A DNA stretch of 64,000 nucleotides from Primorskyibacter sedentarius. GTDB taxonomy: Bacteria; Pseudomonadota; Alphaproteobacteria; Rhodobacterales; Rhodobacteraceae. The notes beneath the pieces were generated by a model. The model saw only the letters and a list, made by a program, of their open reading frames with translations. It did no database searches and was not told where the DNA came from. Positions 27,301 through 36,300 of the stretch are shown here, in pieces; the first letter of the stretch is position 1, and each line of letters opens with the position of its first letter. The stretch is from assembly GCF_004342065.1 (NCBI RefSeq), contig NZ_SLZU01000001.1, forward strand, positions 124,001 through 188,000. The letters are read 5' to 3'. The translations under genes were made by a program, and so were the position numbers.

Positions 27301-28638
27301 TCACGACCGGTTGGAACCGGTAAGAGCCGCCGCGAATTCCTCGGGGTCGAACGGGGCAAGGTCGTCGATCTGTTCGCCCACGCCGATGGCATGGATCGGC
27401 AGGCCGAACTTGTCGGCAAGTGCCACCAGAACCCCGCCCTTCGCCGTGCCGTCAAGCTTGGTCATGACCAGCCCCGACACATCGGCCAGCTTCCTGAACG
27501 TCTCGACCTGGCTCAGCGCATTCTGCCCCGTCGTCGCATCCAGCACCAACAGGGTGTTATGCGGCGCATCCGGGTCCTTCTTGCGGATCACGCGCACGAT
27601 CTTGGCCAGCTCTTCCATCAGGTCGGCGCGGTTCTGCAACCGCCCCGCCGTGTCGATCATCAACAGATCCGCGCCGTCATGTTGCGCCTTGGTCATCGCG
27701 TCAAAGGCAAGGCTCGCAGGGTCAGACCCTTCGGGCGCCGTCAGCACCGGCACCCCAGCGCGATCCCCCCAGACCTGAAGCTGTTCCACGGCAGCCGCCC
27801 GGAACGTGTCACCGGCCGCGATCACCACGGATTTTCCGGCGGCACGGAACTGGCTGGCAAGTTTGCCGATGGTTGTCGTCTTGCCCGAACCGTTCACGCC
27901 CACGACCAGCACGACCTGCGGCTTTGTGGGATAGATCGGCATGGGGCGCGCGACCGGTTCCATGATCCGGGTGATCTCGTCCGCCAGAAGCTGCTTGATC
28001 TCGGGCACAGACAATTTCCGCCCCATGCGCCCTTCTGCCATGTTGGCCGTGACGCGCAGCGAAGTATCGACGCCCATATCCGACGCGATCAGCAGCTCCT
28101 CAAGGCTTTCCAGCATATCGTCGTCCAGCGCGCGCCGCACCACTGTCCGGTCTTCGCGGCGGCCAAGCAACCGGCCAAAGAAACCGGTGCCCTGGGTTGG
28201 AACCTCCTGCGGTGTCTCCAGCGGGATTTCCTGCGGCGTGGCGGCCGGCCGGGGATCACCAACACCCGCAGGTATTTCCTGCGGGGCCTCTTGCGGAACC
28301 TCAACGGGGCTGTTGCCCGGAACCTCCGGCTCCGGTGTCGGGGCTGGCGTGGGCGTCACCGGGATTTCCGGCTCTGGGGGCGTTTGCTGTGGCAGGTCCG
28401 GCTCCGGGACGGGCTGCGGTTCTGCTGGCACATCGGGTTCGGGCGCCTGCGGAATTTCGGTTGGCGCCTCCGGCGCTTGGGGCGTTTCTTCCGGCAGGTC
28501 CGGCGCTGGCTCCTCTGGCAAAGTCTGCGCGGCGAGGGTCTCTTCCTCGCCACCGTCGCTGACAATCGCCTCCAGCCCCTCGTCAATCTTCGACGAGGAC
28601 TTGAACAACCGGTTCTTCAGCTTGCCGAAAAAGGACAT
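27301..28638 (-). CDS. ftsY: Signal recognition particle receptor FtsY
   Basis: 445-residue SRP GTPase that docks ribosome-SRP complexes at the membrane. After MSFFGKLKNRLFKSSSK, a basic amphipathic start, comes an unusually repetitive acidic Pro/Glu-rich linker (about 33-150, with units such as PEIP, PEVP and PQEIP). Then come FFGRLLGR and the N-G domain with GVNGSGKTTT (P loop), DTAGRLQ and TKLDGTAKGG. The long low-complexity A domain is typical of the order but this one is strongly biased. ATG 28638 has GGAGG at 6 bases. Confidence 0.96.
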   Translation of the reverse strand: MSFFGKLKNRLFKSSSKIDEGLEAIVSDGGEEETLAAQTLPEEPAPDLPEETPQAPEAPTEIPQAPEPDVPAEPQPVPEPDLPQQTPPEPEIPVTPTPAPTPEPEVPGNSPVEVPQEAPQEIPAGVGDPRPAATPQEIPLETPQEVPTQGTGFFGRLLGRREDRTVVRRALDDDMLESLEELLIASDMGVDTSLRVTANMAEGRMGRKLSVPEIKQLLADEITRIMEPVARPMPIYPTKPQVVLVVGVNGSGKTTTIGKLASQFRAAGKSVVIAAGDTFRAAAVEQLQVWGDRAGVPVLTAPEGSDPASLAFDAMTKAQHDGADLLMIDTAGRLQNRADLMEELAKIVRVIRKKDPDAPHNTLLVLDATTGQNALSQVETFRKLADVSGLVMTKLDGTAKGGVLVALADKFGLPIHAIGVGEQIDDLAPFDPEEFAAALTGSNRS

Positions 28639-28969
28639 GGGTAGCCTCCGCCTGAGTTTCTCTTCACCTAATACGACATTGGCGGAGATGAAAGTGTCAC
28701 AGGCGCATCCCGTCCCGCGCGCGGTGATGAAACCCCGGCATCCGCGCCGGCCCGAATTGCCAGCAAACCGCAATTCACAGGGTGTTTGAGCATTTCGAAC
28801 GGGGCGAATACCAGAGTTGCGCGCCTTCAGGGCCAGCGCGCATCGCGGCGGCGCTGTTCCAACCGCGCGACCCATGCTGAAGAGGAAAGTGAAATGGCCC
28901 ACTGATATTGATCGGGATTTTGCAATAGCCAAGAGGGGCAAACGCGAATCAGGATGTCCGGAGGACCCA
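28639..28969. other. Intergenic stretch, ftsY to FAH-family gene
   Basis: This 331-base divergent spacer must hold the promoters of ftsY (minus) and the FAH-family gene (plus). I see no convincing -35/-10 pair, no terminator, no repeat and no small gene with a good ribosome binding site. Confidence 0.4.
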
Positions 28970-29656
28970 ATGCCCGAATACGTCATCGCCCCGCCCCCCG
29001 TTGTCGGCCTGCCTGTATCGGGGAGTGACGCGCTGTTTCCCGTGCGCAGGGTCTATTGCATCGGGCGCAACTACGCCGCCCACGCGATCGAGATGGGCGA
29101 TGACCCGGACCGTGATCCGCCTTTCTTCTTTCAGAAAAACGCCAACAACCTCGACCCGTCGGGCAGCTTTCCCTACCCGGCAAAGTCCGACGATGTGCAT
29201 TACGAGGCAGAGATGGCCGTGCTGCTGAAGGAAGGTGGCACCAACATTCCCGTGCAAAAGGCGCTGGATCACGTCTTTGGCTATGCGCTGTCGCTGGATA
29301 TGACGCGCCGCGATCTTCAGGGCGAGGCCAAGAAGAAGGGCCGCCCGTGGGAAGTTGGCAAGGCGTTTGAGCGGTCCGCACCGATTGGCCCTGTGCGTCC
29401 CGTGGCGGAGGTGGGGCACCCCGCCTCGGGTCGGCTTGCGCTGACTGTCAATGGCGAGATCAGGCAAGAGGGTGACCTGAACCAGATGATCTGGAAAGTG
29501 CCCGAGATGATCAGCTATCTCTCCGACTATTTCGAACTTGCCCCCGGCGATGTGATCCTGTCCGGAACACCCGCTGGCGTGGGCCCCGTCCTCCGGGGCG
29601 ACGTGATGGAGCTGTCCGTCGAAGGGCTGGACAGCCTGCGCGTCGAAGTCATCTGA
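28970..29656 (+). CDS. Fumarylacetoacetate hydrolase (FAH) family protein
   Basis: 228-residue FAH-family enzyme. VYCIGRNYAAHAIEMG marks the start of the fold; metal-binding acids lie in YEAEMAVLL and SLDMTRRDLQ; the end has GDVILSGTPAGVGPV. This compact form resembles acylpyruvate hydrolases, oxaloacetate decarboxylases and fumarylpyruvate hydrolases, so the substrate is not certain. ATG 28970 has GGAGGA at about 5 bases. It ends 100 bases before the first cobalamin riboswitch and has no evident link to it. Confidence 0.9.
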   Translation: MPEYVIAPPPVVGLPVSGSDALFPVRRVYCIGRNYAAHAIEMGDDPDRDPPFFFQKNANNLDPSGSFPYPAKSDDVHYEAEMAVLLKEGGTNIPVQKALDHVFGYALSLDMTRRDLQGEAKKKGRPWEVGKAFERSAPIGPVRPVAEVGHPASGRLALTVNGEIRQEGDLNQMIWKVPEMISYLSDYFELAPGDVILSGTPAGVGPVLRGDVMELSVEGLDSLRVEVI

Positions 29657-29716
29657 ACACCGCCCGTCCCACCATGCAGACACACCGGCAATGTCCCCCA
29701 CCACGTGCAACGGCGG

Positions 29717-29745
29717 TTGACGAGTTGGGCGCATTTCTGGCATGG
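29717..29745 (+). promoter_or_regulatory. Candidate promoter of the cobalt-transport operon
   Basis: TTGACG at 29717-29722 and GCATGG at 29740-29745 are 17 bases apart. The -10 match is poor, but the predicted start near 29752 falls just before the riboswitch P1 helix, and the second riboswitch has the same layout with a GCAT-type -10 box. Confidence 0.35.
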
Positions 29746-29755
29746 ACCTTGGCAT

Positions 29756-29930
29756 GTCCGGTTCCGGGGTCCGCCCCGGAGGCAAGAGGGAATGCAGTGC
29801 GGTGCGTGACGCGCCAACTCTGCAACTGCCCCCGCAACTGTAAGCGGCGAGCAAGGCTGATCGCGCCACTGGAGAAATCCGGGAAGGCCAGCCCGATGCG
29901 ACGAACCGCGAGTCAGGAGACCTGCCGGAT
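29756..29930 (+). ncRNA. Cobalamin (adenosylcobalamin) riboswitch controlling the cobalt transporter
   Basis: All the conserved blocks occur in order: GAGGGAATGCAG, then CTGCCCCCGCAACTGTAAGCGG, CCACTGG, GGGAAGGC, and the B12 box AGTCAGGAGACCTGCC at 29911-29926. The closing helix P1 can form between 29757-29762 and 29924-29929. It lies upstream of the DUF4198-cbiM-cbiL-cbiQ-cbiO genes. Binding of cobalamin would be expected to shut the operon off. The expression platform is not obvious; a short GCCCT/AGGGC stem follows at 29935-29949. Confidence 0.93.
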
Positions 29931-30075
29931 TTGTGCCCTCGGAAAGGGCGCCTGAACCCGGCGTCGGGGAGTGCGCCTGATCCATTGTTCCGCTTGGAAA
30001 AATGGTTTTCCGCCTCCCCTTCGTCCAGAAAAACTGCGTGCCGGGTGTGGCATGATGGGACAAGGACGACATGAG

Positions 30076-30861
30076 TTGAAACATCTTCTTCTCGCAACGA
30101 TGGCAGCGCTTGCAGCACCTGCGTCAGCACACGCGCATTTCCTTCTGGAATATACGACAGACACCATGATCGACCGCCCCGGTGACGTGCCGGTCAAACT
30201 GGTCTTCTGGCACCCGTTCGAAAATGGCCATGTCATGGATCTGGAAATGCCCGAAGAGTTCTTCATGGTCCATAACGGCAAGCGGACGGATCTGCGCGAT
30301 ACGCTGGAACCCATCCGTTTCATGGGCAGCCAGAACGAAGCCGCGGCATTCAAGGGCTCTGTCCCGGTCAAGCGGTCGGGGGATTATGTGATCGTGACCG
30401 TTCCCGCGCCCTATTACGAAGAAGCCGAAGACATCTACATCCAGCAGATCACGAAGGCATTTCTGAACCGCAATCAACTGCCCACCGACTGGGCCGAACC
30501 GGTGGGTCTGCCGGTCGAGATCCTGCCGCTCAACAAGCCCTACAACATCATTACCGGCTCCACCTTCACCGGTCAGGTCGTCGCCAATGGCGCGCCCGTA
30601 CCGGGGGCCGAGATCGAGATTGAATACATGGCGGCAGAGCCCGACATGCAAAGCTCTGCCGCATCGGATCCTGTCGTCTCGCCCATGCCGGGTGGTGCTG
30701 TCGTCGCCATTTCCGACGCGAACGGCTATTTTTCGTTCGGTGTGCCGAAAGCCGGTTACTGGGGCTTTGCCGCGCTTGGCGCGGGGCCAGTGACTACGCA
30801 TGATGGCAAGGAACTTAGTCAGGATGCCGTGATCTGGATCCGCGCCTGGGATATGGAGTAA
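30076..30861 (+). CDS. DUF4198 periplasmic protein, CbiK/NikK-like transporter component
   Basis: About 261-residue exported protein with a signal peptide ending PASAHAHA. The mature part is a DUF4198 domain with TMIDRPGDVPVKLVFWHPFENG near the start and a Gly-rich carboxypeptidase-regulatory-like fold near the C terminus (SDANGYFSFGVPKAGYWGF). Such proteins accompany nickel/cobalt ECF transporters as metal-binding accessories. I favour the TTG start at 30076, since AAGGA lies 9 bases upstream and it gives a normal signal peptide; ATGs at 30052 and 30055 are alternatives. Confidence 0.82.
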   Translation: MKHLLLATMAALAAPASAHAHFLLEYTTDTMIDRPGDVPVKLVFWHPFENGHVMDLEMPEEFFMVHNGKRTDLRDTLEPIRFMGSQNEAAAFKGSVPVKRSGDYVIVTVPAPYYEEAEDIYIQQITKAFLNRNQLPTDWAEPVGLPVEILPLNKPYNIITGSTFTGQVVANGAPVPGAEIEIEYMAAEPDMQSSAASDPVVSPMPGGAVVAISDANGYFSFGVPKAGYWGFAALGAGPVTTHDGKELSQDAVIWIRAWDME

Positions 30862-30867
30862 CCATCC

Positions 30868-31485
30868 ATGCACATCGTCGACGGCGCATTGTCCAACCCG
30901 GTCGTGATCGCAGGCGCCGTCGCCGCGGCAGGCGGCATCGCCATGGGGCTGAGATCGCTGGATCTGGAACGCATCCCGACCGCAGGGGTGCTGTCGGCCT
31001 CTTTCTTCGTGGCGTCGCTGATCCATGTGCCGCTGGGGCCGTCCTCTGTCCACCTTATCCTGAACGGGCTGGCCGGGCTCTTGCTGGGATGGGCCGCTTT
31101 CCCTGCCCTGTTCGTGGGGTTGCTGCTGCAGGCTGTTTTCTTTGGGTTCGGCGGTCTGACGGTTCTGGGCATCAATACGCTCAACATCGCGTTGCCCGCC
31201 GTGCTGGCCTGGATGCTGCTTGGTCGGCTTATCGGAGGCGGCAGCCCGGTATCGGGCGCTGTCTGGGCCGCGATTGGCGGGGCGCTTGCCACGGCAGGAA
31301 CCACCGCACTTGTCGCGCTGTCGCTTGCGCTGTCGGGCGACGAATTCCTGACCGCCGCGAAATTCGTTTTCTTCGCACATCTCCCCGTGATCGTGATCGA
31401 AGCATTGCTGACCGGGTTTGCCGTGCTACTGGCCCGCAAGGTAAAGCCAGAGCTTTTCGCAACCGCCAGAGGGGTCCCGGCATGA
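30868..31485 (+). CDS. cbiM: ECF transporter substrate-binding membrane protein CbiM
   Basis: 205-residue S component with about six to seven helices. It begins MHIVDGAL; the N-terminal Met and His2 form the square-planar metal site in CbiM/NikM proteins, and HVPLGPSSVHLILNG supplies further His. The B12 riboswitch upstream argues for cobalt rather than nickel. Six bases separate it from the DUF4198 gene and its end overlaps cbiL by 4 bases. Confidence 0.92.
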   Translation: MHIVDGALSNPVVIAGAVAAAGGIAMGLRSLDLERIPTAGVLSASFFVASLIHVPLGPSSVHLILNGLAGLLLGWAAFPALFVGLLLQAVFFGFGGLTVLGINTLNIALPAVLAWMLLGRLIGGGSPVSGAVWAAIGGALATAGTTALVALSLALSGDEFLTAAKFVFFAHLPVIVIEALLTGFAVLLARKVKPELFATARGVPA

Positions 31486-32063
31486 CCCGCCTGCTGCTGT
31501 TGCTGGCACTTTGCTCCGCGCCCCTGCCTGCGCTTGCCCATAAGGTGATCGCCGGGGTGTTCCCAGCCGGCAAGGCCATCGAGGGCGAAGTCGGCTTTTC
31601 CAACGGGACCATGGCCGCCGAGGCGGAAATCATCGTCACCGGCCCGCAGGGTGAAGAGCTGGGCCGGACCACCACCGATGCCGACGGCTTTTTCATCTTT
31701 GTACCGGCGATCAACACCGCGCACACATTCCATGCGGATCTTGGCGCAGGCCACGTGGCCAACGTCACGCTGTCCGCAGCGGAGGTGGCACAAATCCTCG
31801 GGGACGCGCCCCAGCCTTCCCAATCCGCAGGTGCTGGCGCGACCGGGCCGTCCGCCACCCAGGTTGCCGCACCCGCCTTCACCCCGGACCAGCGCCAGGC
31901 AATCGCCGAGGCAGTCCGCAATGAGATCCGTCCCCTTCGCCGGGAGATCGCCGCCTACCGCGAAAAGAACGACCTTCAGACCATTCTGGGCGGCATCGGC
32001 TATATCGTCGGCCTGTTCGGGCTGGGCTTTTACATCGCGGCCCGCCGCAAGCTGGCCGCCTGA
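31482..32063 (+). CDS. cbiL: CbiL/NikL-like periplasmic transporter component
   Basis: 193-residue protein with a signal peptide ending LPALA, a short beta-rich domain (HKVIAGVFPAGKAIEGEVGF, DADGFFIFVP), a Pro/Ala-rich linker and one C-terminal helix (about 168-186). This is the NikL/CbiL layout, which takes the place of CbiN in many transporters. The ATG overlaps the cbiM stop by 4 bases. A coiled-coil-like segment (REIAAYREK) precedes the membrane helix. Confidence 0.85.
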   Translation: MTRLLLLLALCSAPLPALAHKVIAGVFPAGKAIEGEVGFSNGTMAAEAEIIVTGPQGEELGRTTTDADGFFIFVPAINTAHTFHADLGAGHVANVTLSAAEVAQILGDAPQPSQSAGAGATGPSATQVAAPAFTPDQRQAIAEAVRNEIRPLRREIAAYREKNDLQTILGGIGYIVGLFGLGFYIAARRKLAA

Positions 32064-32851
32064 TGGCCCACGCTCTGGGACATGATGAAAAGACGCTGGC
32101 AAAGGTCGGCGCGGTGGGCGGTCAAGCCCTGATCGGCGCGCTTGACCCGCGGATCCGCATCGCGCTGGCCTGCCTCTTTGGCATCGTAACGGTCGCTCTT
32201 ACGACCATCCCGGCACTAGTCGCTGCCCTTGCGGTTGCCTTGGGTCTTCTGTCCGTGTCGCGCCTGCCGCCGGGACGGACGCTGAAGCGCATGGCACTGA
32301 TGGACGGGTTCATCCTTGTCATGCTGGTCCTGCTGCCCTTCTCTGTCCCCGGCGACGCGATTTTCACGCTCTGGGGGTTTCCGGCAAGCTGGCAAGGGCT
32401 CTGGCGCGCGATCGAGATCGGGCTGACAGCCAATGCCGCCATCCTCGCCCTGATGGTGCTGGTCGGCAGCATGGAGCCTGTCATGATGGGCCACGCTCTG
32501 CACAAGATGCGGTGCCCGGAAATGCTGGTCCATCTGCTGATGTTCACGATCCGCTATATCGAGGTGCTGCGCGAGGAATATCTGCGCCTGCGCGCCGCGA
32601 TGAAGGTCCGGGGGTTTCGTCCGGGAACGAACTGGCACACCTATCGCAGCTTCGGCTATCTGGTGGGCATGATGCTTGTACGTGCCATGGAACGGTCTGA
32701 ACGAATCCTCGACGCGATGAAATGCCGGGGTTTCTCGGGGCGTATCCTGCTGATGCAGGAATTCGCCCTGACACGTCGGGATCATATCTTTGCGGGTGCA
32801 ATCTGCGTTCTGTGCATTGGCCTGCTCGCATTGGACCTCGCATGGCGCTGA
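32063..32851 (+). CDS. cbiQ: ECF transporter T component CbiQ
   Basis: 262-residue energy-coupling transmembrane protein with about six helices. Two copies of the Ala-Arg-Gly-type coupling motif that contacts the ATPase are visible as MKVRGF and MKCRGF in the C-terminal third. It overlaps cbiL by one base (TGATG) and cbiO by 10 bases. Confidence 0.92.
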   Translation: MAHALGHDEKTLAKVGAVGGQALIGALDPRIRIALACLFGIVTVALTTIPALVAALAVALGLLSVSRLPPGRTLKRMALMDGFILVMLVLLPFSVPGDAIFTLWGFPASWQGLWRAIEIGLTANAAILALMVLVGSMEPVMMGHALHKMRCPEMLVHLLMFTIRYIEVLREEYLRLRAAMKVRGFRPGTNWHTYRSFGYLVGMMLVRAMERSERILDAMKCRGFSGRILLMQEFALTRRDHIFAGAICVLCIGLLALDLAWR

Positions 32852-33492
32852 TCCAGCTGGACGATATCCGCTTTGCCTATCCCGGGCACGAGGCCGTGCT
32901 GGACGGCGTGTCCCTGACGCTTCGGCAGGGGCAACGGCTGTCGCTGACCGGTCCGAATGGCGCTGGCAAGTCCACGCTGTTCCGCATCATGCTGGGGCTT
33001 CAACGCCCAGATGCGGGCCGCGTGACCGCGTTTGGCAAAGAGCGTCGGCAGGAGGCCGATTTTCACGAGGTCCGACGCCGCGTGGGCCTGGTGTTTCAGG
33101 ACGCGGACGATCAGCTTTTCTGCCCCACCGTGGCCGAGGATATCGCCTTCGGGCCGCTGAACCTTGGCAAATCGCGGGAGGAGGCGCTGGCCATCGTCGA
33201 CACGGTGCTGATCGATCTTGACCTGACCCACTTGCGCGATCGGATCACCCACAAGCTTTCAGGCGGCGAGAAGCGCCTTGTGACGCTCGCAACCGTCCTC
33301 GCGATGGAGCCTGAAGTGCTGCTGCTTGACGAACCCACCAACGCACTGGATTCCCGCAACGAGGCGCGCTTGCTGGAAATTCTGAACAGCCTGCCTCAGG
33401 CCATCCTGCTGGTCAGCCACAATCCCGACTTTCGCGCGCGCATCGCCCCGGAAGAAATACGTCTGGAAGACGGTCGTCTGCACGGGGCCTGA
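32842..33492 (+). CDS. cbiO: ECF transporter ATP-binding protein CbiO
   Basis: 216-residue ATPase with GPNGAGKSTL (Walker A), the Q-loop FQDADDQLF, LSGGEKRLV (signature) and LLLDEPTNALD (Walker B). It is shorter than the usual 270 residues because the C-terminal regulatory extension is missing. It powers the CbiMLQ complex. It is the last gene of the riboswitch-controlled operon and converges on cobF with a 42-base gap. Confidence 0.93.
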   Translation: MALIQLDDIRFAYPGHEAVLDGVSLTLRQGQRLSLTGPNGAGKSTLFRIMLGLQRPDAGRVTAFGKERRQEADFHEVRRRVGLVFQDADDQLFCPTVAEDIAFGPLNLGKSREEALAIVDTVLIDLDLTHLRDRITHKLSGGEKRLVTLATVLAMEPEVLLLDEPTNALDSRNEARLLEILNSLPQAILLVSHNPDFRARIAPEEIRLEDGRLHGA

Positions 33493-33534
33493 CGCCTGCC
33501 TGCATCAAGCCATTCCCGGTCAAACCCGCCCGGA

Positions 33535-34266
33535 TTACTGCTTCCGCAGCAGATAGGTATCCATGATCCAGCCGTGACGCGCCCGCGCCTCGGCCCGCAG
33601 CGCGATGATCTCGGGCTCGGCCGCGCGCAGGGGGCCGCTATGCAAAATCTGCTCTGGCATGCCCAGAAAAGCCCCCCACCAGATCTCCACCCCTTCGGGG
33701 TCGAGCGTGCGGAAACTGCATTCGCCGTCCAGCATCACGACCACCGTCTCTGCCCCTGCGGGCCAGCCGTGATCGCGCAGCTTGCGCCCCGTCGTCACCA
33801 CCACGGCGCCGTTCACCGTGTTGAACGGAATGGCATGCGCTGCGGTCAGCGCCTGAAGGGCCGTGATGCCCGGGATGACCCGCAGCCGCGGCGCGGGCGA
33901 CAGTCGCGCGGCGATCCGCAAGGTCGAATCGTAAAGCCCGGGATCCCCCCAGACAAGCAACGCAACCGGGCCGTCGGGGGCATCTTCCAGCGCAAATTGC
34001 CAGCGCGCTGCAATCTCGTCATGCCAACGGGCGACACGGTCCTGATACGGTAGGCTGTCATCGCGCACCGGCATGTCAAATTCGATCACCCTGGCGGTTG
34101 CGCCTGCCCCGTTCAGGATGGCGTGGCGCAGATGGGCCAGATCCTCTTTGCCCGCACCCTTGCGCGGGATCAGAACGGTGGTGGCGTCGCGCAGGGCATC
34201 GCGCCCTTCCAGCGTCACATGACCGGGATGCCCGGTTCCGATGCCGATCAACCAAAGCTCAGTCAA
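33535..34266 (-). CDS. cobF: Precorrin-6A synthase (deacetylating)
   Basis: 243-residue tetrapyrrole methylase that methylates C1 and removes the acetyl group from precorrin-5, a step specific to the aerobic B12 route. The GIGTGHPGHVTLEG start and WGDPGLYDS (SAM-binding Gly-rich loop) fit CobF. I prefer the TTG at 34266 (LTELWLIGIG), since GGGGGTG precedes it, it overlaps the cobA stop and homologues begin here; ATG 34296 would add ten poorly conserved residues. Last gene of the long minus-strand cob series. Confidence 0.92.
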   Translation of the reverse strand: MTELWLIGIGTGHPGHVTLEGRDALRDATTVLIPRKGAGKEDLAHLRHAILNGAGATARVIEFDMPVRDDSLPYQDRVARWHDEIAARWQFALEDAPDGPVALLVWGDPGLYDSTLRIAARLSPAPRLRVIPGITALQALTAAHAIPFNTVNGAVVVTTGRKLRDHGWPAGAETVVVMLDGECSFRTLDPEGVEIWWGAFLGMPEQILHSGPLRAAEPEIIALRAEARARHGWIMDTYLLRKQ

Positions 34267-34993
34267 TGCCCACCCCCATTTCGGCCAGCGGCCCATAAAG
34301 GATCAGCGCCGGGGTGGTGCCAATCTCTCCGGACAGTTTCTCAACCAGCCCCGCAATGGTCGAGCGATGCAGGCGCTGCTCGGGGGTGGAGACTGCTTCG
34401 GCCAACAACGCGGGCGTCTCGGGCGGCAATCCGCGTGCAGTCAGAAGTGCGGCAAGTTCCGGGAAGGTGCGCTTGCCCATGAATACCACGGTCGAGGCAC
34501 TCGGGTCTGCCAGCGCGTTCAGGTCGATATCCTCGGGCAATGTGCCTGCCGCGCCATGGCCGGTGACAAACTGCACCCGCCGGGCTGTCAACCGCCGTGT
34601 CAACGGGATGCCGCAGGCGGCGGCGGCCGCCACGGCAGAGGGCACGCCGGGGATGATTTCATATTCGATGCCCGCCTCGCGCAGGGCGGCCAGTTCTTCC
34701 TCCAACCGGCCAAACAACCCGCTATCGCCGGATTTCAGCCGCACGACGCGCTGTCCGGACCGGGCATAGTCGATCAGCAACCGGCTGACGTGATCCTGCT
34801 TTGGCGAGGCACGCCCCGCCCGTTTGCCAACGCCCACCAGATCCGCGTCGGGGTCGGCATGTTCAAGGATCGGGCCGGAAGACAGGTCGTCAAACAGCAC
34901 CGCATCGGCGCGGCGCAGACGGTCCACGGCCTTCAGCGTCAGCAATTCGGGATCGCCGGGGCCGGAGCCCACGAAGCTGACAAAACCGGTCAT
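34259..34993 (-). CDS. cobA: Uroporphyrinogen-III C-methyltransferase
   Basis: 244-residue SUMT, making precorrin-2 from uroporphyrinogen III, the entry to the corrin pathway. VGSGPGDPELLTLKA, LKSGDSGLFGR, GVPSAVAAAA and VVFMGKR are the family landmarks. It is the monofunctional type with no CysG dehydrogenase/chelatase part. ATG 34993 overlaps the cobB stop by 4 bases, and its end overlaps cobF by 8 bases. Confidence 0.95.
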   Translation of the reverse strand: MTGFVSFVGSGPGDPELLTLKAVDRLRRADAVLFDDLSSGPILEHADPDADLVGVGKRAGRASPKQDHVSRLLIDYARSGQRVVRLKSGDSGLFGRLEEELAALREAGIEYEIIPGVPSAVAAAAACGIPLTRRLTARRVQFVTGHGAAGTLPEDIDLNALADPSASTVVFMGKRTFPELAALLTARGLPPETPALLAEAVSTPEQRLHRSTIAGLVEKLSGEIGTTPALILYGPLAEMGVGID

Positions 34994-36300
34994 GCGCCCT
35001 CTCCGGTGATAAGGTGAAAGAACGTGCCGCTGACAGTGCCGCGCCACGAGCCGGTCTCGGGCACCGGATTGCCATCGGCGTCAAACACGTCCGCCAGCGG
35101 GGCGTCGGGCTGTTCCAGAATGGTGGAATAGTGGAACTCGTGCCCGCGCAGGGCAGCGCCCGCCGCATGGCCCGGCAGGGGCGACTTCAGCACCGCGCGG
35201 CGGTAGCCAAGGTGGAACTTGCGCTTTTCATAGCTGGTCACCAGACCCAGCAGACCGGCCATCCGGTGCGCCGTGCCGGCCTTGTCGATCAGGGTCTCGC
35301 CAAGCGCCATGTAGCCGCCGCATTCCCCATGCACGGGGCGCGTTTCGGCATGGCTGCGCAGGCCCTTGCGAAATCTGTCTGCCGCGGCCAGCTTGCCCGC
35401 GTGCAGTTCCGGATAACCGCCGGGCAGCCAGACCAGATCGGCAGAGGCATCGGGCGCCTGATCCGCGAGGGGCGAGAATGGCAGGATTTCGGCACCAGCC
35501 GCCCGCCAGCCTTCCAGAAGATGCGGATAGGTGAAGGAAAACGCCGCATCCTGTGCCAGCGCGATCCGCTGCGCGGGCGGGGTCGGCAAGGGGCCGCCGG
35601 GCACGATGGGTTTGCCGGATGCAGCCGCTTTGATCGCCTCCAGATCCACGTGATCGCGCAGGAATTGCGCGTAGCCCGCAATAGCTGCCTCAAGATCGGG
35701 ATGTTCGACCGCCTGGATCAGTCCCAGATGCCGTTCCGGCAGGGTCAGATCCCCTCGCCGGGGCAGCACGCCCAGAACCGGCAGGCCTGCGCGTTTCATC
35801 CCCAGACGGGTCAACCGTTCATGCCGGGGCGACGCGACCCGGTTCAGGATAACCCCGGCGAAGGGCAGATCGGGCATGTAGTTGCGAAACCCCAGCGCGG
35901 TGGCCGCCGCTGATTGCGCCTGCCCGCCCACATCCAGTACCAGCACGACCGGCCAGTTCATCCGCTTTGCGGTTTCCGCGCTGGTGCCAAAGCCGCTTTG
36001 GCCGCGCGTGGCAACCCCGTCATAAAGACCCATCGAGCCTTCGGCGATGCAGATATCCGCATCCGCAGCCTTGGCCGAGATCGCGGATAACAGCCCGTCA
36101 TCCATCGCCCATGTATCGATGTTATACGACGCCCGACCGGAGGCAGCGCGATGAAAGGCCGGGTCGATATAGTCGGGGCCGGATTTGAACGGCTGCACCG
36201 CGAGCCCGTCCTCCGCCAATGCCCGCAAGAGGCCCAGCATCACCGTTGTCTTGCCGGTGCCCGACGAGGGCGCAGAGATCAAAAGGCCGCGCATGCTCAT
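34990..36300 (-). CDS. cobB: Hydrogenobyrinic acid a,c-diamide synthase
   Basis: 436-residue glutamine-dependent amidase for two side chains of hydrogenobyrinic acid. The N-terminal dethiobiotin-synthetase-like ATP domain has [12 protein letters not shown] and [13 protein letters not shown]; the C-terminal GATase domain has the nucleophile Cys in [12 protein letters not shown] and His in GHEFHYS. ATG 36300 overlaps the cobM stop; a second in-frame ATG lies two codons later. Acts before cobalt insertion by CobNST. Confidence 0.95.
   Translation of the reverse strand: MSMRGLLISAPSSGTGKTTVMLGLLRALAEDGLAVQPFKSGPDYIDPAFHRAASGRASYNIDTWAMDDGLLSAISAKAADADICIAEGSMGLYDGVATRGQSGFGTSAETAKRMNWPVVLVLDVGGQAQSAAATALGFRNYMPDLPFAGVILNRVASPRHERLTRLGMKRAGLPVLGVLPRRGDLTLPERHLGLIQAVEHPDLEAAIAGYAQFLRDHVDLEAIKAAASGKPIVPGGPLPTPPAQRIALAQDAAFSFTYPHLLEGWRAAGAEILPFSPLADQAPDASADLVWLPGGYPELHAGKLAAADRFRKGLRSHAETRPVHGECGGYMALGETLIDKAGTAHRMAGLLGLVTSYEKRKFHLGYRRAVLKSPLPGHAAGAALRGHEFHYSTILEQPDAPLADVFDADGNPVPETGSWRGTVSGTFFHLITGEGA

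Noticed and set aside
28089-28640. Imperfect repeats in the ftsY linker considered as a DNA repeat array or CRISPR
   Set aside because: The units are short, in frame, variable and encode a Pro/Glu-rich linker. There are no uniform repeats with unique spacers.
27028-28644. 538-residue plus-strand open frame opposite ftsY
   Set aside because: It is the complement of the FtsY GTPase and its repetitive linker; the Gly/Arg/Leu-rich end merely mirrors the Pro/Glu repeats.
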